64,000 nucleotides of DNA from Paraperibacillus marinus (GTDB taxonomy: Bacteria; Bacillota; Bacilli; Bacillales; DSM-1321): positions 1,612,001-1,676,000 of the forward strand of contig NZ_CP143542.1 of assembly GCF_046237605.1 (NCBI RefSeq), in the 5' to 3' direction. Numbering within the stretch: position 1 is the stretch's first letter; the number at the start of each line of letters is the position of its first letter. Position numbers and translations under genes: made by a program. Positions 33,835 through 42,403 of this stretch are shown here, in pieces. Under the pieces are notes generated by a model. The model made no database searches, was not told where the DNA came from, and saw only the letters and a list, made by a program, of their open reading frames with translations.

Positions 33835-34740
33835 TTTCCAGACATATGGAGTTTCCTGATAAACATAGTAATTCAGCCAGTTTGAAAATAAGAGATTGGC
33901 ATGACTTCTCCAGGTTTTGCCCGGTTCATTCTCCGGATTGTCATCCGGGTAATAATTATAGGGGAGAGAAATTTCAGTTCCTTTGGCCAAGTCGCGCGAA
34001 TACTCGAGCCCCAGTGTGTCGGCATCATATTCTGGATGGCCTGTTATAAAGATCCGTTTCCCATCCCTTGAAGCAGCAAGGAAAACCCCTGCCTGTTCAG
34101 ATTGAGATAGAATCAAAAGCCCGGGATGCTCCCTCAGCTTGTCTGTTTCAATGTCCGTATGCCGGGAATGGGGAGCGAAAAAAATGTCATCAAATCCGCG
34201 GACCAGCTTTTCAGTCTTATGGAGGACCCGGTGGGTGAAGACACCAAAGCATTTCTGTGGGAGGGGCAGCTTTCCAATTCCATAATGGTGGTACAAGCCT
34301 GCCTGTGCACCCCAGCAGATATGCATGGTCGACGTGACATTGGCAGAAGACCAGTCCATGATCTGGCGCAGCTCATCCCAATAATTGACTTCATCAAATT
34401 CCAGGTGCTCCACTGGGGCGCCTGTAATAATCAGGCCGTCAAACTTCTTATTCTTCACCTCAGGAAAGGTTATGTAAAACTGCTCCAGATGATATCTGCT
34501 CGTATTCTTTGCGGTATGGGAAGCCATGGTCAGGAAAGAAACATTCACTTGAAGCGGCGTATTCCCAAGCAGCCTCAATAGCTGCGCCTCTGTCTTCTCC
34601 TTCTCGGGCATCAAATTCAGGATTAGAATATTTAAAGGACGGATATCCTGATTATTCGCCCGCTCCAGATCCATCACAAATATATTTTCACCCTCAAGAA
34701 TCTCCGCCGCAGGAAGCTGTCGTGGTATTTTAATAGGCAT
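33832..34740 (-). CDS. metA: homoserine O-acetyltransferase (MetA type)
   Basis: The 302-residue enzyme activates homoserine for methionine synthesis. The nucleophile C142 is in HICWGAQAGLYHHYG, and the His-Glu pair is in TGHPEYD. The residue that sets acyl-CoA choice, position 111 in TGAPVEHLEF, is Glu, which in characterised MetA proteins means acetyl-CoA rather than succinyl-CoA. The ATG at 34740 gives this numbering and has a ggag site seven bases upstream. No S-box riboswitch is found upstream; instead the repeat zone starts about 47 bases away. Confidence 0.94.
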   Translation of the reverse strand: MPIKIPRQLPAAEILEGENIFVMDLERANNQDIRPLNILILNLMPEKEKTEAQLLRLLGNTPLQVNVSFLTMASHTAKNTSRYHLEQFYITFPEVKNKKFDGLIITGAPVEHLEFDEVNYWDELRQIMDWSSANVTSTMHICWGAQAGLYHHYGIGKLPLPQKCFGVFTHRVLHKTEKLVRGFDDIFFAPHSRHTDIETDKLREHPGLLILSQSEQAGVFLAASRDGKRIFITGHPEYDADTLGLEYSRDLAKGTEISLPYNYYPDDNPENEPGKTWRSHANLLFSNWLNYYVYQETPYVWK

Positions 34741-34786
34741 CACTTTACTCCTTTAACCAAAAAAATTGAATATTTCCATTATAACC

Positions 34787-35534
34787 CCAAAAGCGGAGAA
34801 CGGTGCTTTTTAAAACAAATTTTTTTAAAAAGCAAATGAACTTAAAATGAGTCAAAAAAACTCAACTGTGTAAAAAAGCAGAGGCCTGAAAGGCCTAAGA
34901 AAAGCGGCAGCGAACGGCCGATCTTGCCGTTTGATGGCGATTGGCTTATGACCGAAGGGCTCAGTTCGGAGCTGGATGACCCAAAAGCGGAGAACGGTGC
35001 TTTTTTAAGGAGAAAAATATAAAAAAGTAAATGAATCAGTGGACGAGTCGAAACAGCCAAATGTAGTAAAAAAGCAGAGACCTGATAGGCATAAGAAAAG
35101 CGGCAGCGATCGGCCGGTCTTGCCGTTTGATGGCGATTGGCTTATGACCGAAGGGCTCAGTTCGGAGCTGGATGACCCAAAAGCGGAGAACGGTGCTTTT
35201 TAAAACAAATTTTTTTAAAAAGCAAATGAACTTAAAATGAGTCAAAAAAACTCAACTGTGTAAAAAAGCAGAGGCCTAATAGGCATAAGAAAAGCGGCAG
35301 CAAACGGCCGGTCTTGCCGTTTGATGGCATTTGGCTTATGACCAAAGGGCTCAGTTCGGAGCTGGATGACCCAAAAGCGGAGAACGGTGCTTTTTTAAGG
35401 AGAAAAATATAAAAAAGTAATTGAATCAGTGGACGAGTCGAAACAACCAAATGTAGTAAAAAGGCAGAGGCCTGATAGGCATAAGAAAAGCGGCAGCGAA
35501 CGGCCGGTCTTGCCGTTTGATGGCGATTGGCTTA
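34787..35534. repeat. four tandem ~195-bp units in A-B-A-B order
   Basis: Units begin with ccaaaagcggagaacggtg at 34787, 34981, 35177 and 35371 (periods 194, 196, 194). Units 1 and 3 share aaaacaaatttttttaaaaagc and gagtcaaaaaaactcaactgtg. Units 2 and 4 share aaggagaaaaatataaaaaag and ggacgagtcgaaac. The second half, with aagcggcagcgaacggcc, ttgccgtttgatggcgattgg and agttcggagctggatga, is common to all; unit 4 is truncated. Open frames in the array lack ribosome sites and look non-coding. Confidence 0.92.
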
Positions 35535-35548
35535 GACCAGTGGGTTTA

Positions 35549-35695
35549 GTTCGGCGAGTAAAATCCAAAATCGGATAGTAAAGTATACGGTTCGGCGAGT
35601 AAAATCCAAAATCGGATAGTAAAGTATACGGTTCCGCGAGTAAAGTCAAAAAACGGATAGTAATGCATGGGTTAAGGCGAGTAAGCTTCATTTTT
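35549..35695. repeat. 41-bp tandem repeat with AGTAA motif every 20-21 bp
   Basis: Three units of 40-41 bp plus a partial unit begin with gttcggcgagtaaa or close variants. AGTAA occurs at 35557, 35577, 35598, 35618, 35639, 35659 and 35680, so the spacing alternates 20 and 21. The motif is preceded by gcg or gat in alternation. A second array with the same motif and spacing is at 46911-47040. Confidence 0.9.
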
Positions 35696-36069
35696 CTCCT
35701 TGGACAATCCAAATCAATGGAAGAAAACTCAGCTTTTAAGGTTTTGGGGGAGATAGAGTACAAATTATTCAGCAAATGGAGCTGATTTTTCAAAGATTCT
35801 TAGAAAAATGCTGCACAGAATGATTATAAACTCAAAGCAGCCAGTATTTCAGCTGAAGATAAGGCGAATCGGCTTAGAATACTAGCGGGAGATCATAGAA
35901 TAGTATCCCGGGAATAATATTCAAGGACCCTGGTGAGTAAATAATTAGAGCTCATGCTAGCCACACCCTTTTCAAATCGTTATATTGGAGAGTAGAGAAA
36001 GTAATAATATCCGTTCTAACATGGAATGTTATTCAGAGGCTATATTTTATTAGCAGGAGGTCTTGCGGC
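35696..36069 (+). other. gene-free stretch before fhs
   Basis: No frame with a start and ribosome site was found here. One more isolated gagtaa occurs at 35935. The segment ends with the agcaggagg ribosome site for the TTG start of fhs. A promoter could not be placed with confidence. Confidence 0.4.
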
Positions 36070-37761
36070 TTGGATACTGAAGTTAAAAAGGTTAAAAGTG
36101 ACATAGAAATTGCAAATAAGGCAGAAATGCTGCCTATATATGAAATTGCTGACAAGCTGGATATCCAGGAAGAGGAGCTTGAGCTGTATGGCAGATATAA
36201 GGCTAAGATTTCCCTGGATGTGCTGGAGCGGCTGAAGGATACGGAGGATGGCCGTCTGATCCTGGTAACTGCCATTAACCCTACTAAGGCTGGTGAAGGA
36301 AAAACCACGGTGACTGTAGGTTTGGGTGATGCTTTCACCGGGCTGGGTGACCGGGCCATGATTGCGATGAGGGAACCATCTCTTGGTCCTGTGATGGGGA
36401 TAAAGGGGGGAGCGGCAGGCGGAGGATATTCACAGGTACTGCCGATGACGGAAATTAATCTGCATTTCAATGGAGATATCCATGCCATTACTGCAGCAAA
36501 TAATACACTGTCCGCCTTAATCGATAATCATCTTCATCAGGGAAATGAGCTGGGTATTGATCCTCGCAGGATTATCTGGAAGCGTGTGGTGGATATCAAT
36601 GACCGTGCCCTGAGAAAAGTGGTGATTGGTCTTGGCGGCCCCGTCCAGGGTGTGCCGCGCGAGGACGGCTTCGACATTACGGTTGCCTCTGAAATCATGG
36701 CGGTTGTCTGCCTGGCAAACAGCCTTGAGGATATGAAGGAACGGCTGGCAAAGATGGTGATCGCTTGGAATTATCAAAACGAACCGGTTACTGTACGGGA
36801 TCTGGGAGTGGAAGGAGCCCTGACCCTTCTCTTAAAGGATGCCATCAAGCCCAATCTGGTGCAGACGATATTACATACCCCTGCACTGATTCACGGAGGA
36901 CCGTTCGCTAATATCGCGCATGGCTGCAATAGTGCCCTGGCTACACGGACTGCCCTGAAACTTGCGGATTATGTTGTGACAGAAGCGGGCTTTGGCGCGG
37001 ATCTCGGGGCAGAGAAGTTCCTGAATATCAAGGCGAGGAGTGCTGGATTGAAGCCGGATGCCGTCGTGATCGTGGCGACCATTAGAGCTCTTAAGCTGCA
37101 TGGGGCACAGGCTCCGGAACAGCTGTCAGAAGAAAATCTAGATGCCTTGAAAGAGGGGATCAAGAATCTGAAGAAACATGCTGAAACCATCGCTTCTTTC
37201 GGCCTGCCTTTTGTTGTGGCGCTTAATAAGTTTACAAGTGATACGGAAAGTGAATTAGTTCTTTTCAAGGAACTGATGGAGCAGGAAAACATCCCGTTTT
37301 CGCTGACCGAAGTATGGGAAAAGGGCGGTGCAGGCGGAATGGACCTGGCCCAAACCATCAAGAGACTGATTGAGAGTAATGATGGGACATATGCGCCTCT
37401 ATATGAGCTGAATCACAGCCTGGAGGATAAAATAGAAATCATTGCAAAAAACGTATATGGAGCAGATTCTGTGGAATATACAGCAAATGCCCTGAAGAAA
37501 ATGGCTTCTTTCGAAAAAGAGGGCTGGGGAAGCCTGCCGGTCTGCATGGCAAAAACTCAATATTCATTGAGTGACAATCCACAGGCAATCGGCAGGCCGG
37601 AAGGTTTCTCCATCACCATCCGGGACCTTAAGCCTTCTGTCGGAGCAGGTTTCATTGTGGCATTGACCGGTGATATTATGACCATGCCAGGCCTGCCGAA
37701 ATCACCCGCTGCTTTAAATATGGATATTGATCAAGATGGAAGGGCAACCGGCCTGTTCTAA
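36070..37761 (+). CDS. fhs: formate-tetrahydrofolate ligase
   Basis: The 563-residue enzyme makes 10-formyl-tetrahydrofolate from formate, ATP and tetrahydrofolate. It has the P-loop-like PTKAGEGKTTVTVGL and the family segments EPSLGPVMGIKGGAAGGGYSQV and GFGADLGAEKF. The start is TTG with an aggaggt site ten bases before it. It feeds one-carbon units to purine and thymidylate synthesis. As far as I know B. subtilis 168 lacks this gene, so it is an addition to the otherwise conserved order. The following gene may be co-transcribed. Confidence 0.96.
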   Translation: MDTEVKKVKSDIEIANKAEMLPIYEIADKLDIQEEELELYGRYKAKISLDVLERLKDTEDGRLILVTAINPTKAGEGKTTVTVGLGDAFTGLGDRAMIAMREPSLGPVMGIKGGAAGGGYSQVLPMTEINLHFNGDIHAITAANNTLSALIDNHLHQGNELGIDPRRIIWKRVVDINDRALRKVVIGLGGPVQGVPREDGFDITVASEIMAVVCLANSLEDMKERLAKMVIAWNYQNEPVTVRDLGVEGALTLLLKDAIKPNLVQTILHTPALIHGGPFANIAHGCNSALATRTALKLADYVVTEAGFGADLGAEKFLNIKARSAGLKPDAVVIVATIRALKLHGAQAPEQLSEENLDALKEGIKNLKKHAETIASFGLPFVVALNKFTSDTESELVLFKELMEQENIPFSLTEVWEKGGAGGMDLAQTIKRLIESNDGTYAPLYELNHSLEDKIEIIAKNVYGADSVEYTANALKKMASFEKEGWGSLPVCMAKTQYSLSDNPQAIGRPEGFSITIRDLKPSVGAGFIVALTGDIMTMPGLPKSPAALNMDIDQDGRATGLF

Positions 37762-37794
37762 GGAGTGGCACTTTTACTCGACCCGGGAGGTACT

Positions 37795-38340
37795 ATGTTT
37801 GATCCAACTGCTTTTGAAAATATGAAGGTTGTCCTCGAAGGTATTATTTATGACCGGGACTTCGAAGGAAGCATTCTTGTTACAGACAGGCAGGACCTGG
37901 TAAATATCTCGTCTTTATCAAGAAGCTTCCTTATGGAAATGGAGCTTAAGAACGGCAGGAGCACTACCTGTGCACCTATAAAATGCAGTATCAGCCTGGA
38001 AGCAGGGCTGAAGAATCTGAGTGCCGAACTATTGGAATACAAGGGCGGCGCTGATGCTGGCTGCCACATTGAGACGATTTATCAGATTCCCTTAAAAGAT
38101 GATAAACAGGCTGATAGTGACAGCCTGTTTCGTACTCTCTCCAACATTTGGGGGTCATCCCGCGAAATTGAAATTACTGAAAAGCATATCTATAGAAGTC
38201 CGGAACAATCGGCTCGGATTATCATGGCTAAAGTGGTATTCGGCAGGCTGGTCACAGAGGAACAAATTCCCGATTTTACTGACCTTGTGGATCATGCGAT
38301 TATCTCAATCAACGAACTGGAGCATATTTACAGCGATTAA
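37795..38340 (+). CDS. hypothetical protein downstream of fhs
   Basis: The 181-residue protein has no family I can name. It looks like a mixed alpha/beta soluble protein with no signal peptide, no membrane span and four scattered cysteines. The ATG at 37795 follows a perfect gggaggt site; the upstream extension to 37765 is not needed. It starts 33 bases after fhs and is followed by bsaA after 30 bases, so the three probably form an operon. Confidence 0.75.
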   Translation: MFDPTAFENMKVVLEGIIYDRDFEGSILVTDRQDLVNISSLSRSFLMEMELKNGRSTTCAPIKCSISLEAGLKNLSAELLEYKGGADAGCHIETIYQIPLKDDKQADSDSLFRTLSNIWGSSREIEITEKHIYRSPEQSARIIMAKVVFGRLVTEEQIPDFTDLVDHAIISINELEHIYSD

Positions 38341-38370
38341 TTGCTGTTTATAAAGAAGGAGTGGATGAAG

Positions 38371-38847
38371 ATGGGCATTTACCAATTTGAAGTTAAAACG
38401 ATCGAAGGGCAGACGGTATCAATGGATTCCTATAAGGACCAGGTGCTGCTGATCGTCAATACAGCCAGTAAATGCGGGTTCACACCTCAATTTTCTGAAC
38501 TGGAAAGTCTTTACGAAAAATATAAAGATCAGGGATTTGCCGTTCTTGGTTTTCCCTGTAATCAATTCATGGGCCAGGAGCCGGGGGATGAAATGGAGAT
38601 TCAGTCTTTCTGCCAGCTGACTTATGGAGTGAGCTTCCCGATGTTTTCCAAGGTGGATGTGAGAGGAGATCTGGCGCATCCCTTATTTCAGTATCTGACC
38701 GAACATGCACCGGGTGTATTGGGATCCAAGAGCATTAAATGGAATTTTACGAAATTCCTGGTAGACCGCAGCGGCAATATCATAAAAAGATACGCACCAC
38801 AGACGAAACCAAATGAAATAGAGAAAGAAATTCAAAGCCTGCTATAA
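38371..38847 (+). CDS. bsaA: glutathione peroxidase-like thiol peroxidase
   Basis: The 158-residue protein is a GPx-family peroxidase with cysteine in place of selenocysteine at C35 (NTASKCGFTPQ). Further motifs are LGFPCNQFMGQEPG and KWNFTKFLVD. In bacteria such enzymes reduce hydroperoxides using thioredoxin-type donors. The ATG at 38371 is nine bases after the aaggag site; earlier in-frame ATG and leucine codons lack that spacing. The name follows B. subtilis BsaA, which sits in the same neighbourhood. Confidence 0.93.
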   Translation: MGIYQFEVKTIEGQTVSMDSYKDQVLLIVNTASKCGFTPQFSELESLYEKYKDQGFAVLGFPCNQFMGQEPGDEMEIQSFCQLTYGVSFPMFSKVDVRGDLAHPLFQYLTEHAPGVLGSKSIKWNFTKFLVDRSGNIIKRYAPQTKPNEIEKEIQSLL

Positions 38848-38863
38848 AAGAAGGTGTGGGGGG

Positions 38864-39718
38864 ATGAACATGAGAATTGCCTGGGTGACCGACAGTACAG
38901 TCAGTCTGGATGAGGAATTGCTGCAAAATGATGATGTATATACTGTACCGCTTCAGGTTTTGATAGAAGGACAGGAGTATCGGGATGGAATAGATATCAC
39001 ACCTGCCCAGATGTTTGCAAAGATGAAATTAGATGGGGTTGTGCCGACTACATCACAGCCGTCGGTCGGCACATTTCTCGATCTGTACAGCCGCCTGAAG
39101 GGCGAATATGACTGCATCATAGCCTTTCATGTATCCGGGGCTCTCAGCGGAACCTTCTCTTCAAGCCTGCAGGCGGCCGGGATGACTGACTGCAGCATCT
39201 ATGTCATTGATACGCTTATCCTGACTTATCCAATGGCAGTTTTAATTAAAAAAGCAATGAAGATGGCCGCGCAGGGTATGAGGGCAGAAGAAATCGTGAA
39301 TCGAATCAACAGGATAAAGGAATCTAATAAAACATACGTGTTGATCGGCAGCCTGGAACAGCTCCACCGGAGCGGCAGAATGAGTGGTACCAGCTATTAT
39401 GTGGGAAGCATCTTGAACATAAAGCCGATCATTTCCATAGACAAGGGAAAGCTGTCAGTGAAGGAAAAGGTCCGCAGCAGAAAAAAGGCGAAGCAGCGGA
39501 TTTTGTCTTATCTGGAAAAGGATATGGAAATTTACGATATACTAGAGATATATATCCTGTATGGGCTTCATGAGGATGAAAGCCTGCTTCTCAAGGAAGA
39601 ACTGGAGGCGAAGTTTCCTTCACTCACAATCCAAACCCACCCGCTTGGGACAACGATTGGTGTTCATGCAGGAGAGGATACGCTTGGCATCAGCTGGTAT
39701 AATGACAGCAATTTATAA
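38864..39718 (+). CDS. DegV-family fatty-acid-binding protein (first copy)
   Basis: The 284-residue protein begins with the DegV motif WVTDSTVSLDEELL, contains TTSQPSVGTF and VSGALSGTFSSS, and ends with GTTIGVHAGEDTLGISW. DegV (FakB-like) proteins bind fatty acids and present them to the kinase FakA. A ggtgtgggggg site is at the start. A second member is at 54264, with only moderate similarity, so these are old paralogues rather than a recent duplication. Confidence 0.92.
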   Translation: MNMRIAWVTDSTVSLDEELLQNDDVYTVPLQVLIEGQEYRDGIDITPAQMFAKMKLDGVVPTTSQPSVGTFLDLYSRLKGEYDCIIAFHVSGALSGTFSSSLQAAGMTDCSIYVIDTLILTYPMAVLIKKAMKMAAQGMRAEEIVNRINRIKESNKTYVLIGSLEQLHRSGRMSGTSYYVGSILNIKPIISIDKGKLSVKEKVRSRKKAKQRILSYLEKDMEIYDILEIYILYGLHEDESLLLKEELEAKFPSLTIQTHPLGTTIGVHAGEDTLGISWYNDSNL

Positions 39719-39744
39719 TAGAAGAAGTCTGGCTTTGCCAGTTT

Positions 39745-39779
39745 AATAGACCAGGCAGCTGCAGGGTCTATTTTTTCTT
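39745..39779 (+). terminator. terminator after the first degV gene
   Basis: aatagacc and ggtctatt form the stem around a 12-base loop, followed by a T run. Confidence 0.75.
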
Positions 39780-39849
39780 GGAAAGTGAATATTTCAAGAC
39801 CGGGCCATTTTCATGGTACACTATGTTTGCGAAAGAAGAGGATCCGAAA

Positions 39850-40494
39850 ATGGAGAAGGCACAATTAATCAGCCGCTGTGAAGTGTTTGTAAAAGACCAG
39901 ATGAGCGGTGATACAAGCGGTCATGACTGGCACCATATTATGAGGGTGCGCTCATTGGCCTTGCAGATAGCCAGGGAAGAAGGAAGTGACAGCCTGTTCC
40001 TGATTGAAATGGCTGCACTCCTGCATGATATTCCCGATGGAAAACTGAATGAGAGTGAAGAGGCGGGCTTCAAAAAACTCGATGACTGGTTTAAGGAGCA
40101 GGAAATGGCACTGGAAACCATAGACGAGCTTTCGGCAATCATCCGCTCTATTCCGTTTAAAGGTGGAAATAATCTTCACGAATTATCCCCTGAAGCCAGA
40201 ATTGTCCAGGATGCGGATCGTCTGGATGCCATGGGGGCAATCGGGATTGCGAGGACTTTCGCTTATGGGGGAAAAAAAGGGCAGCCAATTTACGAGCCTG
40301 AAATGGCCCCGAGAAATGATATGACAATTGAGGAATACCGGGACGGCAGGTCATCATCCATAAACCATTTTTATGAAAAGCTCCTTAAATTGAAGGACCT
40401 GCTCCATACCGATGCAGCAAAAAAGCTTTCTGAGGACCGGCAGAGGTTCATGGAAGAATTTTTACAGCAATTTTATAAAGAATGGAATGTTTAA
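39850..40494 (+). CDS. ypgQ: HD-domain phosphohydrolase YpgQ
   Basis: The 214-residue protein has the HD-domain metal ligands in GHDWHHIMRV, LLHDIPDGK and QDADRLDAMG, with ARTFAYGG after them. Bacillus YpgQ hydrolyses nucleoside triphosphates to monophosphate and pyrophosphate in a Mn-dependent way. The ATG at 39850 gives the family length; an upstream extension to 39778 runs into the previous terminator. It overlaps or abuts the ABC-F gene, so the two are likely co-expressed. Confidence 0.9.
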   Translation: MEKAQLISRCEVFVKDQMSGDTSGHDWHHIMRVRSLALQIAREEGSDSLFLIEMAALLHDIPDGKLNESEEAGFKKLDDWFKEQEMALETIDELSAIIRSIPFKGGNNLHELSPEARIVQDADRLDAMGAIGIARTFAYGGKKGQPIYEPEMAPRNDMTIEEYRDGRSSSINHFYEKLLKLKDLLHTDAAKKLSEDRQRFMEEFLQQFYKEWNV

Positions 40495-40495
40495 A

Positions 40496-42385
40496 ATGAA
40501 AGTTTTATCATACAACGGTCTTACCAAGCATCAAGGAGAAAAGCTGCTGTTCTCGGATATCAGTTTTTCTATTACCGAAGGAGATAAAATTGGGATTGTT
40601 GGAGTTAATGGAACGGGAAAGTCCACTCTCCTTCACCTGATAGCCGGAACGGAAGAGGGGGACTCCGGAAGCAAGGACCATCCCAATGACTATAAAATTT
40701 CCCTCCTTGAACAGGACCCGGAGTTTGAAGCGGATACGGAACTCTTGGATTATATGTATAAAAGCTCATCTCCTCTTTTTGTGCTGATCAGGGAATATGA
40801 AAAGAGCATTGAGGAGCTTCAGGAGAACGCGGAAGACGCACAAATCCAAGAGAGAGTCTTTAAACTGCAGGAAAAAATGGATGCCATGAATGGCTGGGAG
40901 GTAAGCGCAAGCTCCAAAGCGATACTATCCAGACTGGGCCTTTCAGAGACATCCAAAAAACTGGGTGAACTTTCCGGCGGCCAGAAAAAAAGGGCGGCAC
41001 TTGCACGGACACTTATTGAAAGCCCGGATCTTTTAATTTTGGATGAGCCTACCAACCATCTGGATTATCAGAGCATTGTCTGGCTGGAAGATTATCTGGC
41101 CAAATATCAGGGATCTGTCTTATTTGTCACACACGACCGTTATTTCCTTGATAAAGTTTCGACAAAGATATGGGAAATTGCCGGCGGCAGGCTTTTTGAA
41201 TATGTGGGGAATTATTCTGGATTCCTGGAAGGGAAAGCCCTCAGGGAAGAAACAGAAAAAGCTCAGTCTTCAAAGAAAGAAAATCTTTACCGAAAAGAGC
41301 TTGCGTGGATCAGGAGAGGCGCTAAAGCGCGCTCTACCAAGCAAAAAGCGAGGATTCAGCGGTTCGAAGAGCTGGAAGGTTCACTAAAAAGCTCTCAAAC
41401 GGCATCACTCTCCATTGATATGACCGGAACAAGGCTTGGAAAAAAGGTGCTGGAGTTCAAGTCTGTATGGAAATCATTTGCCGGCCAGCCGGTTGTCCAA
41501 GATTTTTCATTCCTGATCAAACCGGGGGATCGAATCGGAATCGTCGGCAGAAATGGTGCCGGGAAATCCACACTTTTGAATATGATAGAAGGTTCAGTTA
41601 CTGCTGATAAAGGTGATCTGGAAATCGGCCAGACAGTTAAAATAGGATATTATAAGCAGGAAAACGAGGATATGGATGAAGAAATGAGAATGATTGCTTA
41701 TCTTCGTGAAACAGCCGAAGTCATTCATTTAAAAGACGGATCAACAGTTTCAGCGGCCCAGATGCTCGAGCGCTTCCTGTTCCCGATGAATACGCACGGC
41801 ACTCCGATCAGGAAACTATCAGGCGGAGAGAAGCGCAGGCTGTATCTGCTGAAAATTTTGATGTCTTCTCCAAATGTCCTGCTAATGGACGAACCGACCA
41901 ATGACCTCGATACGCAGACATTGACCGTTCTTGAAGATTTCCTGGAAAATTTTTCGGGCGTCGTGGTCACCGTGTCACATGACCGCTATTTCCTTGATAA
42001 ATGTGCAGAACAGATCCTTATTTTTCAGGGAGGGGGACAGATTGATAAATATTATGGATCTTATTCCGAGTATCTTGAAGAAGATGCAGTAAAGGCTGCA
42101 AAGCCAGTCCTGACTGCTGCACCGGAGACGTCAGCCAGGCAGCAGGAAAAACCAAAAAGGAAGAAGCTCTCCTATATGGAGTTGAGAGAATGGGAAGGCA
42201 TTGAGGACAAAATAAGCAGTGTCGAAGAACGCATTGCAGCCATACAGACTGAGCTGGCCGGAACTGGAAGCGATTTTGAAAAGGCGAACAGCCTGATGAA
42301 GGAAGAAGAAGATTTATCTGAAGAGCTTGAGAACCTGATCGAAAGGTGGACCGAGCTCTCTCTAAAGATGGATGAAACCCAATAA
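40496..42385 (+). CDS. yfmR: ABC-F ATPase of the Uup/YfmR type
   Basis: The 629-residue protein has two ABC domains: GVNGTGKSTLL with LSGGQKKRAAL and LILDEPTNHLD, then GRNGAGKSTLL with LSGGEKRRLYLL and LMDEPTNDLD. An interdomain linker and a C-terminal coiled coil (about residues 545-629) are typical of Uup/YfmR. These factors act on the ribosome and help resolve stalls in parallel with EF-P. The length equals that of B. subtilis YfmR. The start at 40496 has only a weak site, and 40487 overlapping ypgQ is possible. Confidence 0.9.
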   Translation: MKVLSYNGLTKHQGEKLLFSDISFSITEGDKIGIVGVNGTGKSTLLHLIAGTEEGDSGSKDHPNDYKISLLEQDPEFEADTELLDYMYKSSSPLFVLIREYEKSIEELQENAEDAQIQERVFKLQEKMDAMNGWEVSASSKAILSRLGLSETSKKLGELSGGQKKRAALARTLIESPDLLILDEPTNHLDYQSIVWLEDYLAKYQGSVLFVTHDRYFLDKVSTKIWEIAGGRLFEYVGNYSGFLEGKALREETEKAQSSKKENLYRKELAWIRRGAKARSTKQKARIQRFEELEGSLKSSQTASLSIDMTGTRLGKKVLEFKSVWKSFAGQPVVQDFSFLIKPGDRIGIVGRNGAGKSTLLNMIEGSVTADKGDLEIGQTVKIGYYKQENEDMDEEMRMIAYLRETAEVIHLKDGSTVSAAQMLERFLFPMNTHGTPIRKLSGGEKRRLYLLKILMSSPNVLLMDEPTNDLDTQTLTVLEDFLENFSGVVVTVSHDRYFLDKCAEQILIFQGGGQIDKYYGSYSEYLEEDAVKAAKPVLTAAPETSARQQEKPKRKKLSYMELREWEGIEDKISSVEERIAAIQTELAGTGSDFEKANSLMKEEEDLSEELENLIERWTELSLKMDETQ

Positions 42386-42403
42386 CACAAGGAGGGATCC
42401 GGT

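Noticed and set aside
34741..34790. S-box (SAM) riboswitch before metA
   Set aside because: None of the conserved S-box segments are present and the space before the repeat array is too short.
34842..35450. Repeated 70-codon minus-strand frames inside the A-B-A-B array
   Set aside because: They lack ribosome sites and their similarity follows directly from the DNA repeat; no sign of protein-level constraint is visible.
35549..35695. Possible CRISPR array
   Set aside because: Whole 41-bp units are repeated with no unique spacers, the motif period is 20.5 bp and no cas gene is near.
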